Assembly: GCA_937871985.1 (NCBI GenBank)
Contig: CALMPB010000410.1
Coordinates: 1-41,515 of the forward strand
Direction: 5' to 3'
DNA length: 41,515 nucleotides
Origin: an uncultured Burkholderiaceae bacterium
GTDB lineage: Bacteria > Pseudomonadota > Gammaproteobacteria > Burkholderiales > Burkholderiaceae
Part shown: one piece after another, positions 11,148-18,346 of the stretch
Layout: each line of letters opens with the position of its first letter
How positions within the stretch are numbered: position 1 is the first letter of the stretch
The notes under the pieces: generated by a model
Told to the model about the DNA's origin: nothing
The model's database searches: none
Seen by the model: the letters and a program-made list of their open reading frames with translations, nothing else
Position numbers and translations under genes: made by a program

Positions 11148-11948
11148 TCAGCGTTCGTAATAAACGTTGGAGGTTCTCATGGATGGCAGGTTATCGACCG
11201 CTCCGCCGACCCAGCGTAATTTGGCGGGACGATCGGGCACGCCTTTCTCGTTGCACGCAAAATGGATGCCCAGCCCCTGAGCCGCCAGCCGCAGCGCCTT
11301 GGGAACGTAGTCGGGATCTGCGTCCAACAGCAGCCCCAGGGCGGCATCAAGCAGATGGAACTCCAGGATGTGCTTGGCAAGCTCGCCGTCCTGTGCGACC
11401 AGGGCCTCGAGCAGCAGGCGGTCTGTATCGCAGAACTCGTCGGGTGCGCGCGGCCGGCTGAAATAAGTGCGCTGATGGCGCGTGATCTTGACGTAGATGG
11501 TTTCGATCATTTCGCGGATGTATTCCGGATAATGGATCAAGGCCACGTCGTGGAACGCATGGTGGGCATCCTGGAAATCCTTGGTGCGATGCGCCGAATC
11601 CTGCATTCGCCGCAGGGCATCGGCCATTTTCTTCAAGTCGCCGCTCGTCAGTTCGCCGGCGATGGCTGCCACGATGGGCGGTTCGATGAGAACCCGCATC
11701 ACGTACCACTGCTCGGTTTCTTCGAACGTAACCGGGGACACTTCCATGCCGCGGTTCGTGGCGGCAACCGCCAGGCCGCTTTCCTGCAAACGGTTCAGCG
11801 CCTCGCGCAACGGCGTGCGGCTGACATCCAGCTCGTTGGCCAGCTCGCTTTGAGACAGCTTGCGCCCGGGAAGATAGACTCCGTTGATGATCCGGTCGGC
11901 CAAAACCCGATAGATTTCGTCAACCGAGTGCCCTCGTTTTTCTGCCAC
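11148..11948 (-). CDS. GntR-family (FadR/FCD subgroup) transcriptional regulator
   Basis: A 266-residue regulator with an N-terminal winged helix (about 8-75; LSQSELANELDVSRTPLREALNRLQESGLA) and a C-terminal all-helical FCD ligand domain (about 85-220). The FCD domain has Asp/His residues typical of its metal or acid-binding pocket (DAHHAFHDVALIHYPE, and the His of AKHILEFHLLDA). The GTG at 11948 is chosen because GGAG lies four bases upstream; TTG at 11960 in the same frame is possible. FCD regulators usually respond to small organic acids. It is embedded in the cluster, 15 bases after the 84-residue gene, and is the likely binder of the TTGCATGCAA palindromes. Confidence 0.9.
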   Translation of the reverse strand: MAEKRGHSVDEIYRVLADRIINGVYLPGRKLSQSELANELDVSRTPLREALNRLQESGLAVAATNRGMEVSPVTFEETEQWYVMRVLIEPPIVAAIAGELTSGDLKKMADALRRMQDSAHRTKDFQDAHHAFHDVALIHYPEYIREMIETIYVKITRHQRTYFSRPRAPDEFCDTDRLLLEALVAQDGELAKHILEFHLLDAALGLLLDADPDYVPKALRLAAQGLGIHFACNEKGVPDRPAKLRWVGGAVDNLPSMRTSNVYYER

Positions 11949-11963
11949 ACATTGCTCCAAAGA

Positions 11964-12218
11964 TTACGACTCGGGGTCAAACTCCGATTGAAGGACCTGC
12001 GCATTGAAGCGCGCCAGCGATGCAGGGCTTTGCCGGGCGATTATCTCGAGCTGCATGGCATCCAGATAAATGACATTCCCCGTTTTGGGGATGCTGACTT
12101 CCAGCCTTTCGCCATTGCGTGTCCAGACCTTGCGCACCCAGGCGCCGGTGAACTCGTTCGCTATCGAGAATTTCTCGGCCACCTCGACAACGCCGTCGGG
12201 CATTTCGCTGTTTTTCAT
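11964..12218 (-). CDS. Small 84-residue protein of the aromatic cluster, function unknown
   Basis: A compact soluble protein, rich in beta-type residues, with the phrase EFTGAWVRKVWTRNGERLEVSIPKTG followed by a short helical tail. No signal peptide, cysteine motif or membrane segment. I recall similar short proteins next to ring-hydroxylating dioxygenases, sometimes labelled dihydrodiol dehydrogenase, but it is far too short to be an enzyme of that type. It might be an accessory or assembly protein for the oxygenase system. The gene has its own start with AAGGAAGG-like purines upstream and sits between the amidase and GntR genes. That it is a real gene is supported by the packing and natural composition. 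Confidence 0.7.
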   Translation of the reverse strand: MKNSEMPDGVVEVAEKFSIANEFTGAWVRKVWTRNGERLEVSIPKTGNVIYLDAMQLEIIARQSPASLARFNAQVLQSEFDPES

Positions 12219-12250
12219 GAACCTTCCTTGTTCGCCCCGCTTTCATTCTT

Positions 12251-13114
12251 TCAAATGACGACGGGCTCCATAGTATAAACATCGGGCTGAACCGAGTTTA
12301 AGACAGGCAAATTCTGCCTGATTTGCTCAACCTTCGCCATATCCAGCGCCAGCACCTTGACGGCGAAATTCGCCTCGCCCAGATCGGCCATGACTTCGCC
12401 CCATGGCGTGACCGCCAAAGCGTGGCCATACGTGGCAAACCCGGCTTCGATGGAATCGGCCGACGCCATCGTGGCCGACGCCACGACATATGCGGCGTTT
12501 TCAATGGCCCGGGCGCGAACCAGCACATCCCAGTGGGCCCGGCCCGTGGTCTGCGTAAAAGCCGCCGGGATGAGCAGAACCTGCGCGCCGGCCAGGGCCA
12601 ATTGGCGATACAGCTCCGGAAAGCGGATGTCGAAGCAAATGCTCAGGCCGACCTTGATGCCCTTGACCTGGGCGATGACCAATTGCCGGCCCGCAGCCTC
12701 GACATCGGAGGCGCGGAAAGACGTGCCGGCCACCACGGCATTGAACAAATGCACTTTGTCGTAGGCCCCCTGTATGCCGCCATCGGCATCGATCACCAGC
12801 GCCGTGTTCTGCAACAAGGGGCGATCGGACTTTTGCTTGAAGCCGCCCAGCACCACCACCGCCCCGGCCTCGCGCGCCGCAGCGCGAATGGCCTGGATCT
12901 CGGGGCCGTCGATGGCTACCGCGGCCGCGCGCATCTCTTGATTGCTGCCGATGCACAAGGCATTTTCAGGGATGACGACAAGCTCGGCCCCCTGGGCGCC
13001 CGCCTCCCGGATGGCCTTCAGAACCCATTGCAGATTGGCTGCTACATTGCGGGTAGGCTGCAACTGCACCAGTCCTACGCACAAGCTATTGCCGGTATTC
13101 GTTGAATCAGACAT
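12251..13114 (-). CDS. Nitrilase-superfamily amidohydrolase (Nit/omega-amidase type)
   Basis: A 287-residue carbon-nitrogen hydrolase. The catalytic Glu-Lys-Cys triad is complete: E50 in VVIPENAL, K120 in AYDKVHLFN, C160 in GLSICFDIRFPELYR. The YDKVHLFN and CFDIRFPELYR phrases place it with Nit1/Nit2 and omega-amidase-like enzymes, which hydrolyse amides of small dicarboxylic acids, rather than true nitrilases. The ATG at 13114 overlaps the end of the ring-cleavage gene by 8 bases. With the NicX-like and isochorismatase-like enzymes nearby, hydrolysis of an amide or formamide released from a nitrogen ring is a sensible hypothesis. Substrate not determinable here. Confidence 0.88.
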   Translation of the reverse strand: MSDSTNTGNSLCVGLVQLQPTRNVAANLQWVLKAIREAGAQGAELVVIPENALCIGSNQEMRAAAVAIDGPEIQAIRAAAREAGAVVVLGGFKQKSDRPLLQNTALVIDADGGIQGAYDKVHLFNAVVAGTSFRASDVEAAGRQLVIAQVKGIKVGLSICFDIRFPELYRQLALAGAQVLLIPAAFTQTTGRAHWDVLVRARAIENAAYVVASATMASADSIEAGFATYGHALAVTPWGEVMADLGEANFAVKVLALDMAKVEQIRQNLPVLNSVQPDVYTMEPVVI

Positions 13115-14216
13115 GCGCCGCCCTTTGTGCATCGACATTCATGTTCAGTACCGTCCAGCCGCCGCCCGATGCCTGCAAAGGCTCGTAGGCATAGACATCG
13201 GCTTTCAGCCCTGGCCCCAGTGCTCCCAGCACGATCAGCCAGTTCAGGAACTCGTACTGGCCGTGATCCAGCAAGGGGTAGGGTTCCAGGTTGGCCAGGT
13301 CGAGCCCCCGGCCATGCTTGAGCATATCCAGGATATAGCCGTCGAACGACGTATCGACCACGCCGAACTTGCCCGGATCCAGCCAATGCGACAGCCCCCC
13401 GGTTGCCAGCAAGGCTACCCGTTTGCCCGAGCCGGCAATGGCCTTGCGCAGAGCCTGGCCGAACGCCCGCGCGCCGAACGGCGAATACGAACGGTGCGGC
13501 TGCGTCACGATGGGCACGACCGGAATGTCCTTGCTGGGCAATGCAAGCCGCAGCGGGACGATCAGGCCGTGATCCAGATTGACGACGGGCGCGGCCTCGA
13601 CCTCGAGGTTTTCCGCCCGTGCTCCGGCCACGATCTGCTGGGCGAATTGCGCATCGCCCTTCAATTGGAGATCGAGATCGGCGCGCTTGAAGAACTCCAT
13701 GGACCCCGCATGCTCCGCCCCCACGCCGACGACGAAGGCGCCGGTCTGGAAACTCTGGAAATGGCAGTCGGTGGTTGCGACGACCACATCCGGCCTGGCG
13801 GCTTCGAGCGCGGACTTCAAGCGGGCATACGCCCGTTCAAGCCGAGCTATCGCCTCGGGCGGGTCGATTTCAGGACGCGCCAGAAGATCGGGCACGTGCG
13901 AGCAGCCGCCGGCAAACACGATGTTGTCGAGGATATCGGGAACGTCGGTAGACATACGTCCGTCGAACACGAACTTGTCGCTGCTGGAGCTATCGGACAA
14001 ATTGTCCTGGAACCAGCGGCTGACCAAAATGGTGATGCCGTCGTTCACGCCCGCCGAGCGCAGCAGATTGCGTTCGCCGCGAAAAATGACGTCGGACCAA
14101 TGCGCATCGAGCCCCAGGCCGGCGCCGACCCCAGCCGGATCGGCCTTGAAACTTGCAAGCAGATCGGCGGATTGACCCAGCTTCAGAATCGCCGATTCGA
14201 GTATCTTCTTGTCCAT
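13107..14216 (-). CDS. Fused LigA-LigB extradiol ring-cleavage dioxygenase
   Basis: A 369-residue class III (protocatechuate 4,5-dioxygenase superfamily) enzyme that opens a catechol-type ring with Fe(II) and O2. Residues about 12-72 form a LigA-like helical domain (LLASFKADPAGVGAGLGLD, SAGVNDG). Residues 98-365 form the LigB catalytic domain with H107 (GGCSHVP), H152 (TDCHFQSF) and E322 (QYEFLNW) as probable iron ligands and H277 (GGLSHWLD) as the catalytic base. The start at 14216 is chosen from the beginning of the LigA domain; the frame continues upstream into the NicX-like gene. In gallate dioxygenase DesB, as I recall it, LigB precedes LigA; here the order is reversed. Substrate unknown. 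Confidence 0.85.
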   Translation of the reverse strand: MDKKILESAILKLGQSADLLASFKADPAGVGAGLGLDAHWSDVIFRGERNLLRSAGVNDGITILVSRWFQDNLSDSSSSDKFVFDGRMSTDVPDILDNIVFAGGCSHVPDLLARPEIDPPEAIARLERAYARLKSALEAARPDVVVATTDCHFQSFQTGAFVVGVGAEHAGSMEFFKRADLDLQLKGDAQFAQQIVAGARAENLEVEAAPVVNLDHGLIVPLRLALPSKDIPVVPIVTQPHRSYSPFGARAFGQALRKAIAGSGKRVALLATGGLSHWLDPGKFGVVDTSFDGYILDMLKHGRGLDLANLEPYPLLDHGQYEFLNWLIVLGALGPGLKADVYAYEPLQASGGGWTVLNMNVDAQRAAHV

Positions 14217-14247
14217 CAGGAATTTCCGTGAAACCAAACCGTTATCG

Positions 14248-15279
14248 TTAATTGGCCGCTTCGGCCACCAGCCGCTGCAGCTCGCCCTTTTGCACCACGA
14301 TCCGGCCGTCGACCGAAATAGTGCAGGCGCGCATGGGTATGTCGAGGTGGGCGGGGGTCTCGCGCGAAGCAAAGCGGTTCGACCCCGTGGACCACATGAA
14401 ATTGCCCGACACCGAACGCAGCTCCTGACCATACAGGCTGCGGGGATCGTAGACTTCCAGCGCCGCCCAACTGGCGGCCGGATGCAGGCCCCAGCCGGCA
14501 TGCGACAAAGCATATACCTCGGGATCGTTCCAGCGTTCGAAATAGTCGCGCAGCAGGAAAGCATCGGCGCCATCGCCCTCGATGCTGCGGATGTAGCCAT
14601 CCACCACTTTCAAAGTAATGGGGTCGCGCACGTATTTCTGCAGCGGCACGATGACATCGCCCGCCTGAAGCACGATCGTGCCCTGCCCGCTGCGGTCGCG
14701 CGGAAAGCACGCAATAAAACCGCTGGGCCAGTGATCCCAGCGGCCCGGCTCATCGACGAAGCCCCACTGGCGCGTAATGGGCAGATCGTCGCCGGAGATA
14801 TCCAGCGTCAGATCGGTGCCGGCATCGCTGCTGACATGCAGGACGCTGCCTTGCTTGAGAATATCGGCCGCCGCATTGACCTGCTCGCGCAAATCGTCGT
14901 TGCCCATGAGACGCTGCAGGACATCGGCGGGCTCGGCGACGAACAGCATGCGCTTGCCTTTGCCCGTGATATTGGTTCTTACATTGGAGTGGATCAGCCC
15001 GCCCACGGTCACGTCGATGACCAGATCGCAATGGCCGGCGGCGGCGAGCAAGGCGGGAACCTCGCGGCCGTCCGAGGTGTACGGCGGCAAGGTGGGGTTC
15101 GACAAGCTGGATGCACCCAGCACCAGCGACCCAGCGCCCAGCGCGCGCGCCGCGGCGACGGCGGCCTCGACATACTCGGCCTTCTTGCCGATTTCGGAGA
15201 TGACCGCAACAGTCTGCGTCGCATCGAGCCCGCAAAGCTTGTACTGTTCGGTAAAAAGTTCCAGCAAAGACATCGTCAT
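14248..15279 (-). CDS. NicX-like ring-cleavage dioxygenase (M29-like fold)
   Basis: A 343-residue homologue of 2,5-dihydroxypyridine 5,6-dioxygenase NicX, an enzyme with an aminopeptidase T-like fold that opens the pyridine ring to N-formylmaleamate. The recognised signature is DEPGRWDHWPSGF (176-188). The iron ligands of NicX appear conserved as H260 (LSHAGWGL), H311 and D313 (AHLDIPMRAC). Length and ligand spacing agree with NicX (about 350). GGAGG eight bases before the ATG at 15279 decides the start over 15306. The amidase-type genes on both sides fit a NicX-NicD-NicF-like sequence, though no alpha/beta-hydrolase NicD or maleate isomerase NicE is present. The actual substrate may differ from dihydroxypyridine. 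Confidence 0.85.
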   Translation of the reverse strand: MTMSLLELFTEQYKLCGLDATQTVAVISEIGKKAEYVEAAVAAARALGAGSLVLGASSLSNPTLPPYTSDGREVPALLAAAGHCDLVIDVTVGGLIHSNVRTNITGKGKRMLFVAEPADVLQRLMGNDDLREQVNAAADILKQGSVLHVSSDAGTDLTLDISGDDLPITRQWGFVDEPGRWDHWPSGFIACFPRDRSGQGTIVLQAGDVIVPLQKYVRDPITLKVVDGYIRSIEGDGADAFLLRDYFERWNDPEVYALSHAGWGLHPAASWAALEVYDPRSLYGQELRSVSGNFMWSTGSNRFASRETPAHLDIPMRACTISVDGRIVVQKGELQRLVAEAAN

Positions 15280-15355
15280 AAAAAGTACCTCCGAATTTGA
15301 ATCCATTCACCAAGGCAGCCTGAGCTGCCATGCTGAAACAAAAATTACGCCGGCC

Positions 15356-16138
15356 CTAGACCGAACGCGTGGCTCCGCCGTCCACCTGCAAGGTGGCCCC
15401 GGTCACAAAAGCGGCCGCCGGCGACACCAGATACGCCACGGCATTGGCGATTTCCTCTGGCGAACCCCAGCGACCCAGCGGAATCTGCTGGACGATCTCG
15501 CTGATTTCTTCCTCCTGGGACGTTCCGTTCTTGCCGGCTTTCATCCGGACAATGTCGTACATGCGGTCGGTGCCGGTCGCGCCGGGCTGAACCTGATTCA
15601 CGCGAACGCCGTGCGGCGCCAGCTCCAGGGCCATTTGCTTCGCCAAGGTCGACAACGCCGACCTCATGGAGGCGGACAGCGAGCCGCCAATCGCCGGCTG
15701 CTTGACCCAGGTCGAGGTCAGGAAGGCAATGCTGCCGCTTTTTTGTTCGACCATTTGCCGGGAAGCGGCCAGAGCCAGTTGCACCACCGGCCGTACCAGA
15801 ATGCCGTAAGCTTCCGCCCAATCCTGCGGCGTGGTGTCGAGAAACGGCTTGATCCGGGGGCCCGGCGTATTCAAGACGGCTATGTCGAGGCGGCCGAATT
15901 TCGACACGATGCTTTCCACCAGGCGCCCGGTGCCCTCGGCATTGCCCAAGTCGAGGTCAAATGGAACCAGGCGGCCGGAACCTGGCGTGGCCGCCAACTG
16001 GCCGACAACCTGCCCGGCATTGCGGGAGCACACCGCCACGGTTGCTCCTTCGGCAGCCAGGCGCTGGCTGACCGCCAGGCCGATTCCCTTGCTTGCCGCC
16101 GTGACCACGGCAACCTTCCCATTCAACTGCAAATCCAT
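15356..16138 (-). CDS. SDR-family protein lacking the Tyr/Lys catalytic pair
   Basis: A 260-residue Rossmann-fold protein. The cofactor motif is TAASKGIG (13-20) instead of TGxxxGIG. S142 is present, but the YxxxK motif is replaced by S155-xxx-R159 (GGSLSASMRSALSTLAKQMALELAP). The rest of the family pattern is intact (GVRVNQVQPG, TGATLQVDGG). A subgroup of 3-oxoacyl-ACP-reductase-like SDRs is known to lack the standard tetrad, so this is not a broken gene; activity could use other residues. The start at 16138 has GAGG six bases upstream. It lies between the ferredoxin and NicX-like genes and presumably acts on a pathway intermediate, but which is unknown. Confidence 0.82.
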   Translation of the reverse strand: MDLQLNGKVAVVTAASKGIGLAVSQRLAAEGATVAVCSRNAGQVVGQLAATPGSGRLVPFDLDLGNAEGTGRLVESIVSKFGRLDIAVLNTPGPRIKPFLDTTPQDWAEAYGILVRPVVQLALAASRQMVEQKSGSIAFLTSTWVKQPAIGGSLSASMRSALSTLAKQMALELAPHGVRVNQVQPGATGTDRMYDIVRMKAGKNGTSQEEEISEIVQQIPLGRWGSPEEIANAVAYLVSPAAAFVTGATLQVDGGATRSV

Positions 16139-16190
16139 TTCCAACCTCATTAAATAAAAAACTCTCGACTGGGCTTATCCCGCAGCCGGC

Positions 16191-16388
16191 TTACTCCGAC
16201 AGTACGGAAATCGCCTTTTCGGGGCACTCATGCACCGCTTCACGCGCCTTGTCCTCGTCGCCGGCGGGCACGGTACCGTCGGTAAGCAGCTCGGCATAGC
16301 CGAACTCGCCCATGCTGAATACCGAAGGACAGACCTCGGCACAGCGGCCATAGCCTGAACATTTGGTCGCATCAAAATGTACTTTCAT
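16191..16388 (-). CDS. Ferredoxin of the single-cluster [3Fe-4S] type
   Basis: A 65-residue ferredoxin. Cluster ligands are C10, C16 and C20 (CSGYGRCAEVCP) and C55 (HECPEKAI). The second Cys of a CxxCxxCxxxCP motif is replaced by Y13. With C10, C16 and C55 as the three ligands this matches the [3Fe-4S] ferredoxins that serve cytochromes P450 and some ring-hydroxylating dioxygenases. GGAGAA precedes the ATG. No Rieske-type ferredoxin gene is present in the cluster, so this protein is the likely electron carrier to the Rieske oxygenase. The NuoF-like gene upstream is the likely reductase. The family is clear; partner assignment is from context. Confidence 0.9.
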   Translation of the reverse strand: MKVHFDATKCSGYGRCAEVCPSVFSMGEFGYAELLTDGTVPAGDEDKAREAVHECPEKAISVLSE

Positions 16389-16427
16389 GGTTTTCTCCAA
16401 CTCCAAGATCAATGATTCAATTCGCGA

Positions 16428-17666
16428 TCAGGCATGTTCCTGCTGCGCCTTCTCGCTGGAAATTCCAGCCGCGACCTCGCCCGGGAAATGAGCCACGAGG
16501 CTGCGTCCCAGGGCGGCGGCGCCATCCAGGAAGGCGCACGCCCCCTTGCCCGGCAAGATCTTCCCCCAGCGGATCAGGTTCTCCCTGTCGGCATCGCTGG
16601 CCCCATGCTGGTTCAAAGTTTGAATGGTCTTGGCAATCGCGTGGGTGCCCTTGATGCACACACCGCATTGCTGCGCCGACTCGCCCACATACCAGTTGGA
16701 CACCTTGGCGGCGAAAGCCACCGGGTCGTCATGCTCGCCCAGCACGGTAACGGCGCCGCAGCCCCAACCGCTTTCGGCCTCGCGACATGCCCCGAATTCG
16801 CACGAAATCGCCGAACCGCCAGGACCGATCATTCCGCCGAACCAGCCGCCCAGGGCAAAGCCCCTGGGCCGGGAAACAAAACCGCCGCCTGCCGTTTCAA
16901 ACAGGTCGGCAATGGACACGCCGAATGGAATCTCGTACACACCGGGCTTGCGGCAAGCGCCGGCCAACGTCACCAAGGCCGTGCCCGGCGAATCGGCCGT
17001 GCCTTGCTCGCGGTAGCGCTGCCCGCCATGACGTGCTATCCAGGCCGCATGCGCCAGGGTTTCCACGTTCGAAACCAGCGTCGGCAAATCGTCGACGCCC
17101 CGCTCGAAGGGACGCGGCGGCTTGGATAGCGGCAAGGCCGGCCCGCCATTGATGGCGCGGCAAACCGAGGTTTCCTCGCCGGCCACATAAGTAGGCTCGA
17201 CCATGAAGACTTCCGGCACGAGCCCGTCGCGCAGCAAGCCCGCGTCTTGAAGCTCGCACAAGGCAAGCCTGACGGCGGCTTCGGTTTCAGGATGCGACAA
17301 ATACACAATGGCGCGCCGCGCGCCGCAGACTCTGGCCGCCAGCAGCAGGCCGTCCAGCACCAGGTGCGGCCTATGCGTCAACAGCCATCTATCCTTGAGC
17401 GAGCTGGGCTCGCCTTCTTCCCCATTCGCCACCACCACTTTGGCGCCGGACGCCGCGGCGACGCCCCGCCATTTGATGCCGGCGGAAAAACCCGCCCCGC
17501 CGCGGCCGCGCAGACCCGATGCGGCCAGCTCGCCCAGAACATCGACATCGTCTGGATAGCGGTACGTACCGGCTTCCAGCTCGGCAGCCAGGTTCATGGG
17601 GCCGGCCACGGACTGTGGCAGAAGCAGGCGTGGCTCCAGTCCCGGATAGACTCCAGCATTGATCAT
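16428..17666 (-). CDS. NuoF-like FMN/NADH oxidoreductase, probable ferredoxin reductase
   Basis: A 412-residue relative of the 51-kDa NADH-binding subunit of complex I. It shows the glycine-rich FMN/NADH motif GLRGRGGAGF (51-60), VVANGEEGEPSSLKDR, an SLBB-like segment (about 230-290), and an iron-sulfur region. That region has C334, C337 and C377, but the first Cys of the usual SCGxCxxC motif is A331, so the N3-type cluster is altered or missing. It starts by a 4-base overlap (ATGA) with the amidohydrolase gene and is followed by the ferredoxin gene. The likely role is NADH to FMN to ferredoxin electron transfer for the Rieske dioxygenase, replacing the usual FNR-type reductase. This role is inferred. 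Confidence 0.88.
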   Translation of the reverse strand: MINAGVYPGLEPRLLLPQSVAGPMNLAAELEAGTYRYPDDVDVLGELAASGLRGRGGAGFSAGIKWRGVAAASGAKVVVANGEEGEPSSLKDRWLLTHRPHLVLDGLLLAARVCGARRAIVYLSHPETEAAVRLALCELQDAGLLRDGLVPEVFMVEPTYVAGEETSVCRAINGGPALPLSKPPRPFERGVDDLPTLVSNVETLAHAAWIARHGGQRYREQGTADSPGTALVTLAGACRKPGVYEIPFGVSIADLFETAGGGFVSRPRGFALGGWFGGMIGPGGSAISCEFGACREAESGWGCGAVTVLGEHDDPVAFAAKVSNWYVGESAQQCGVCIKGTHAIAKTIQTLNQHGASDADRENLIRWGKILPGKGACAFLDGAAALGRSLVAHFPGEVAAGISSEKAQQEHA

Positions 17667-18346
17667 GCCGCACCCCCCTTCTTCCGAGATACGATGGCCT
17701 GCAAGGCCTCTTCCAGCGACAGGACGTCGCCATACTTGGCCTCGATATCGAACAGGCTGGCTTCATGGGGCTCGACCGCCCGATCGCCCACGCATTCGCG
17801 CACGACGAAGGCCGGCCAGCCCAGCATGCACGCATCGACGGCAGTGGCCCGCACGCAGCCGGATGTGGTTGCGCCGCAGATCATGACGCTATCGACGCCT
17901 TTCGCCGTCAAGAAGGAATTCAGGTCGGTGCCGGTAAACGACGAGGCTGCTCGTTTGACGACAAGCGCCTCGTCATCGCGCCGGCCCAATCGCGGGTCGA
18001 CTTCGACCCAGTTGCTGCCTTCAAGCAGCCCCTTCATGGCGGGCATTTTCTTGAGCCAGACGTTGTCGGCAAGCATGGCTTTCGAAAATGCAATCGTCGT
18101 GAAAACGACGGGGCATCGTGCATCGCGGGCAGCGGCAAGCAAGCGGGAGGTGGCCAGCACGACATCGTCCAGGTTCGACCCCGCCGGAAAGGCCTCGTCG
18201 GTAAACCCGTTGATCAAGTCGACGACGACCACGGCCGGCCTGGCGCCGAATTGCAGTCTGCCGCCCAGCCCCCTTCCCGCATACTGGGTAGCGACCCGAG
18301 TCCGCCACTCTTGACCCATGACTTGTCCGTTCACGTATGCGCTCAC
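17663..18346 (-). CDS. Isochorismatase-superfamily amidohydrolase (NicF/CSHase-like)
   Basis: A 227-residue cysteine hydrolase of the group containing N-carbamoylsarcosine amidohydrolase and maleamate amidohydrolase NicF. The triad is D43 (VVVDLINGF), K131 (VVKRAASSF) and C164 (CGATTSGCVRATAVDA). The N-terminal YAGRGLGGRLQFGARPA also fits this subgroup, not the isochorismatase proper. The GTG at 18346 overlaps the dioxygenase alpha stop by 4 bases; ATG at 18319 is an alternative with a weak ribosome site. In the cluster it could release ammonia from a maleamate-like product of the NicX-like enzyme. Hydrolysis of a C-N amide bond is well supported; the substrate is not. Confidence 0.87.
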   Translation of the reverse strand: MSAYVNGQVMGQEWRTRVATQYAGRGLGGRLQFGARPAVVVVDLINGFTDEAFPAGSNLDDVVLATSRLLAAARDARCPVVFTTIAFSKAMLADNVWLKKMPAMKGLLEGSNWVEVDPRLGRRDDEALVVKRAASSFTGTDLNSFLTAKGVDSVMICGATTSGCVRATAVDACMLGWPAFVVRECVGDRAVEPHEASLFDIEAKYGDVLSLEEALQAIVSRKKGGAA

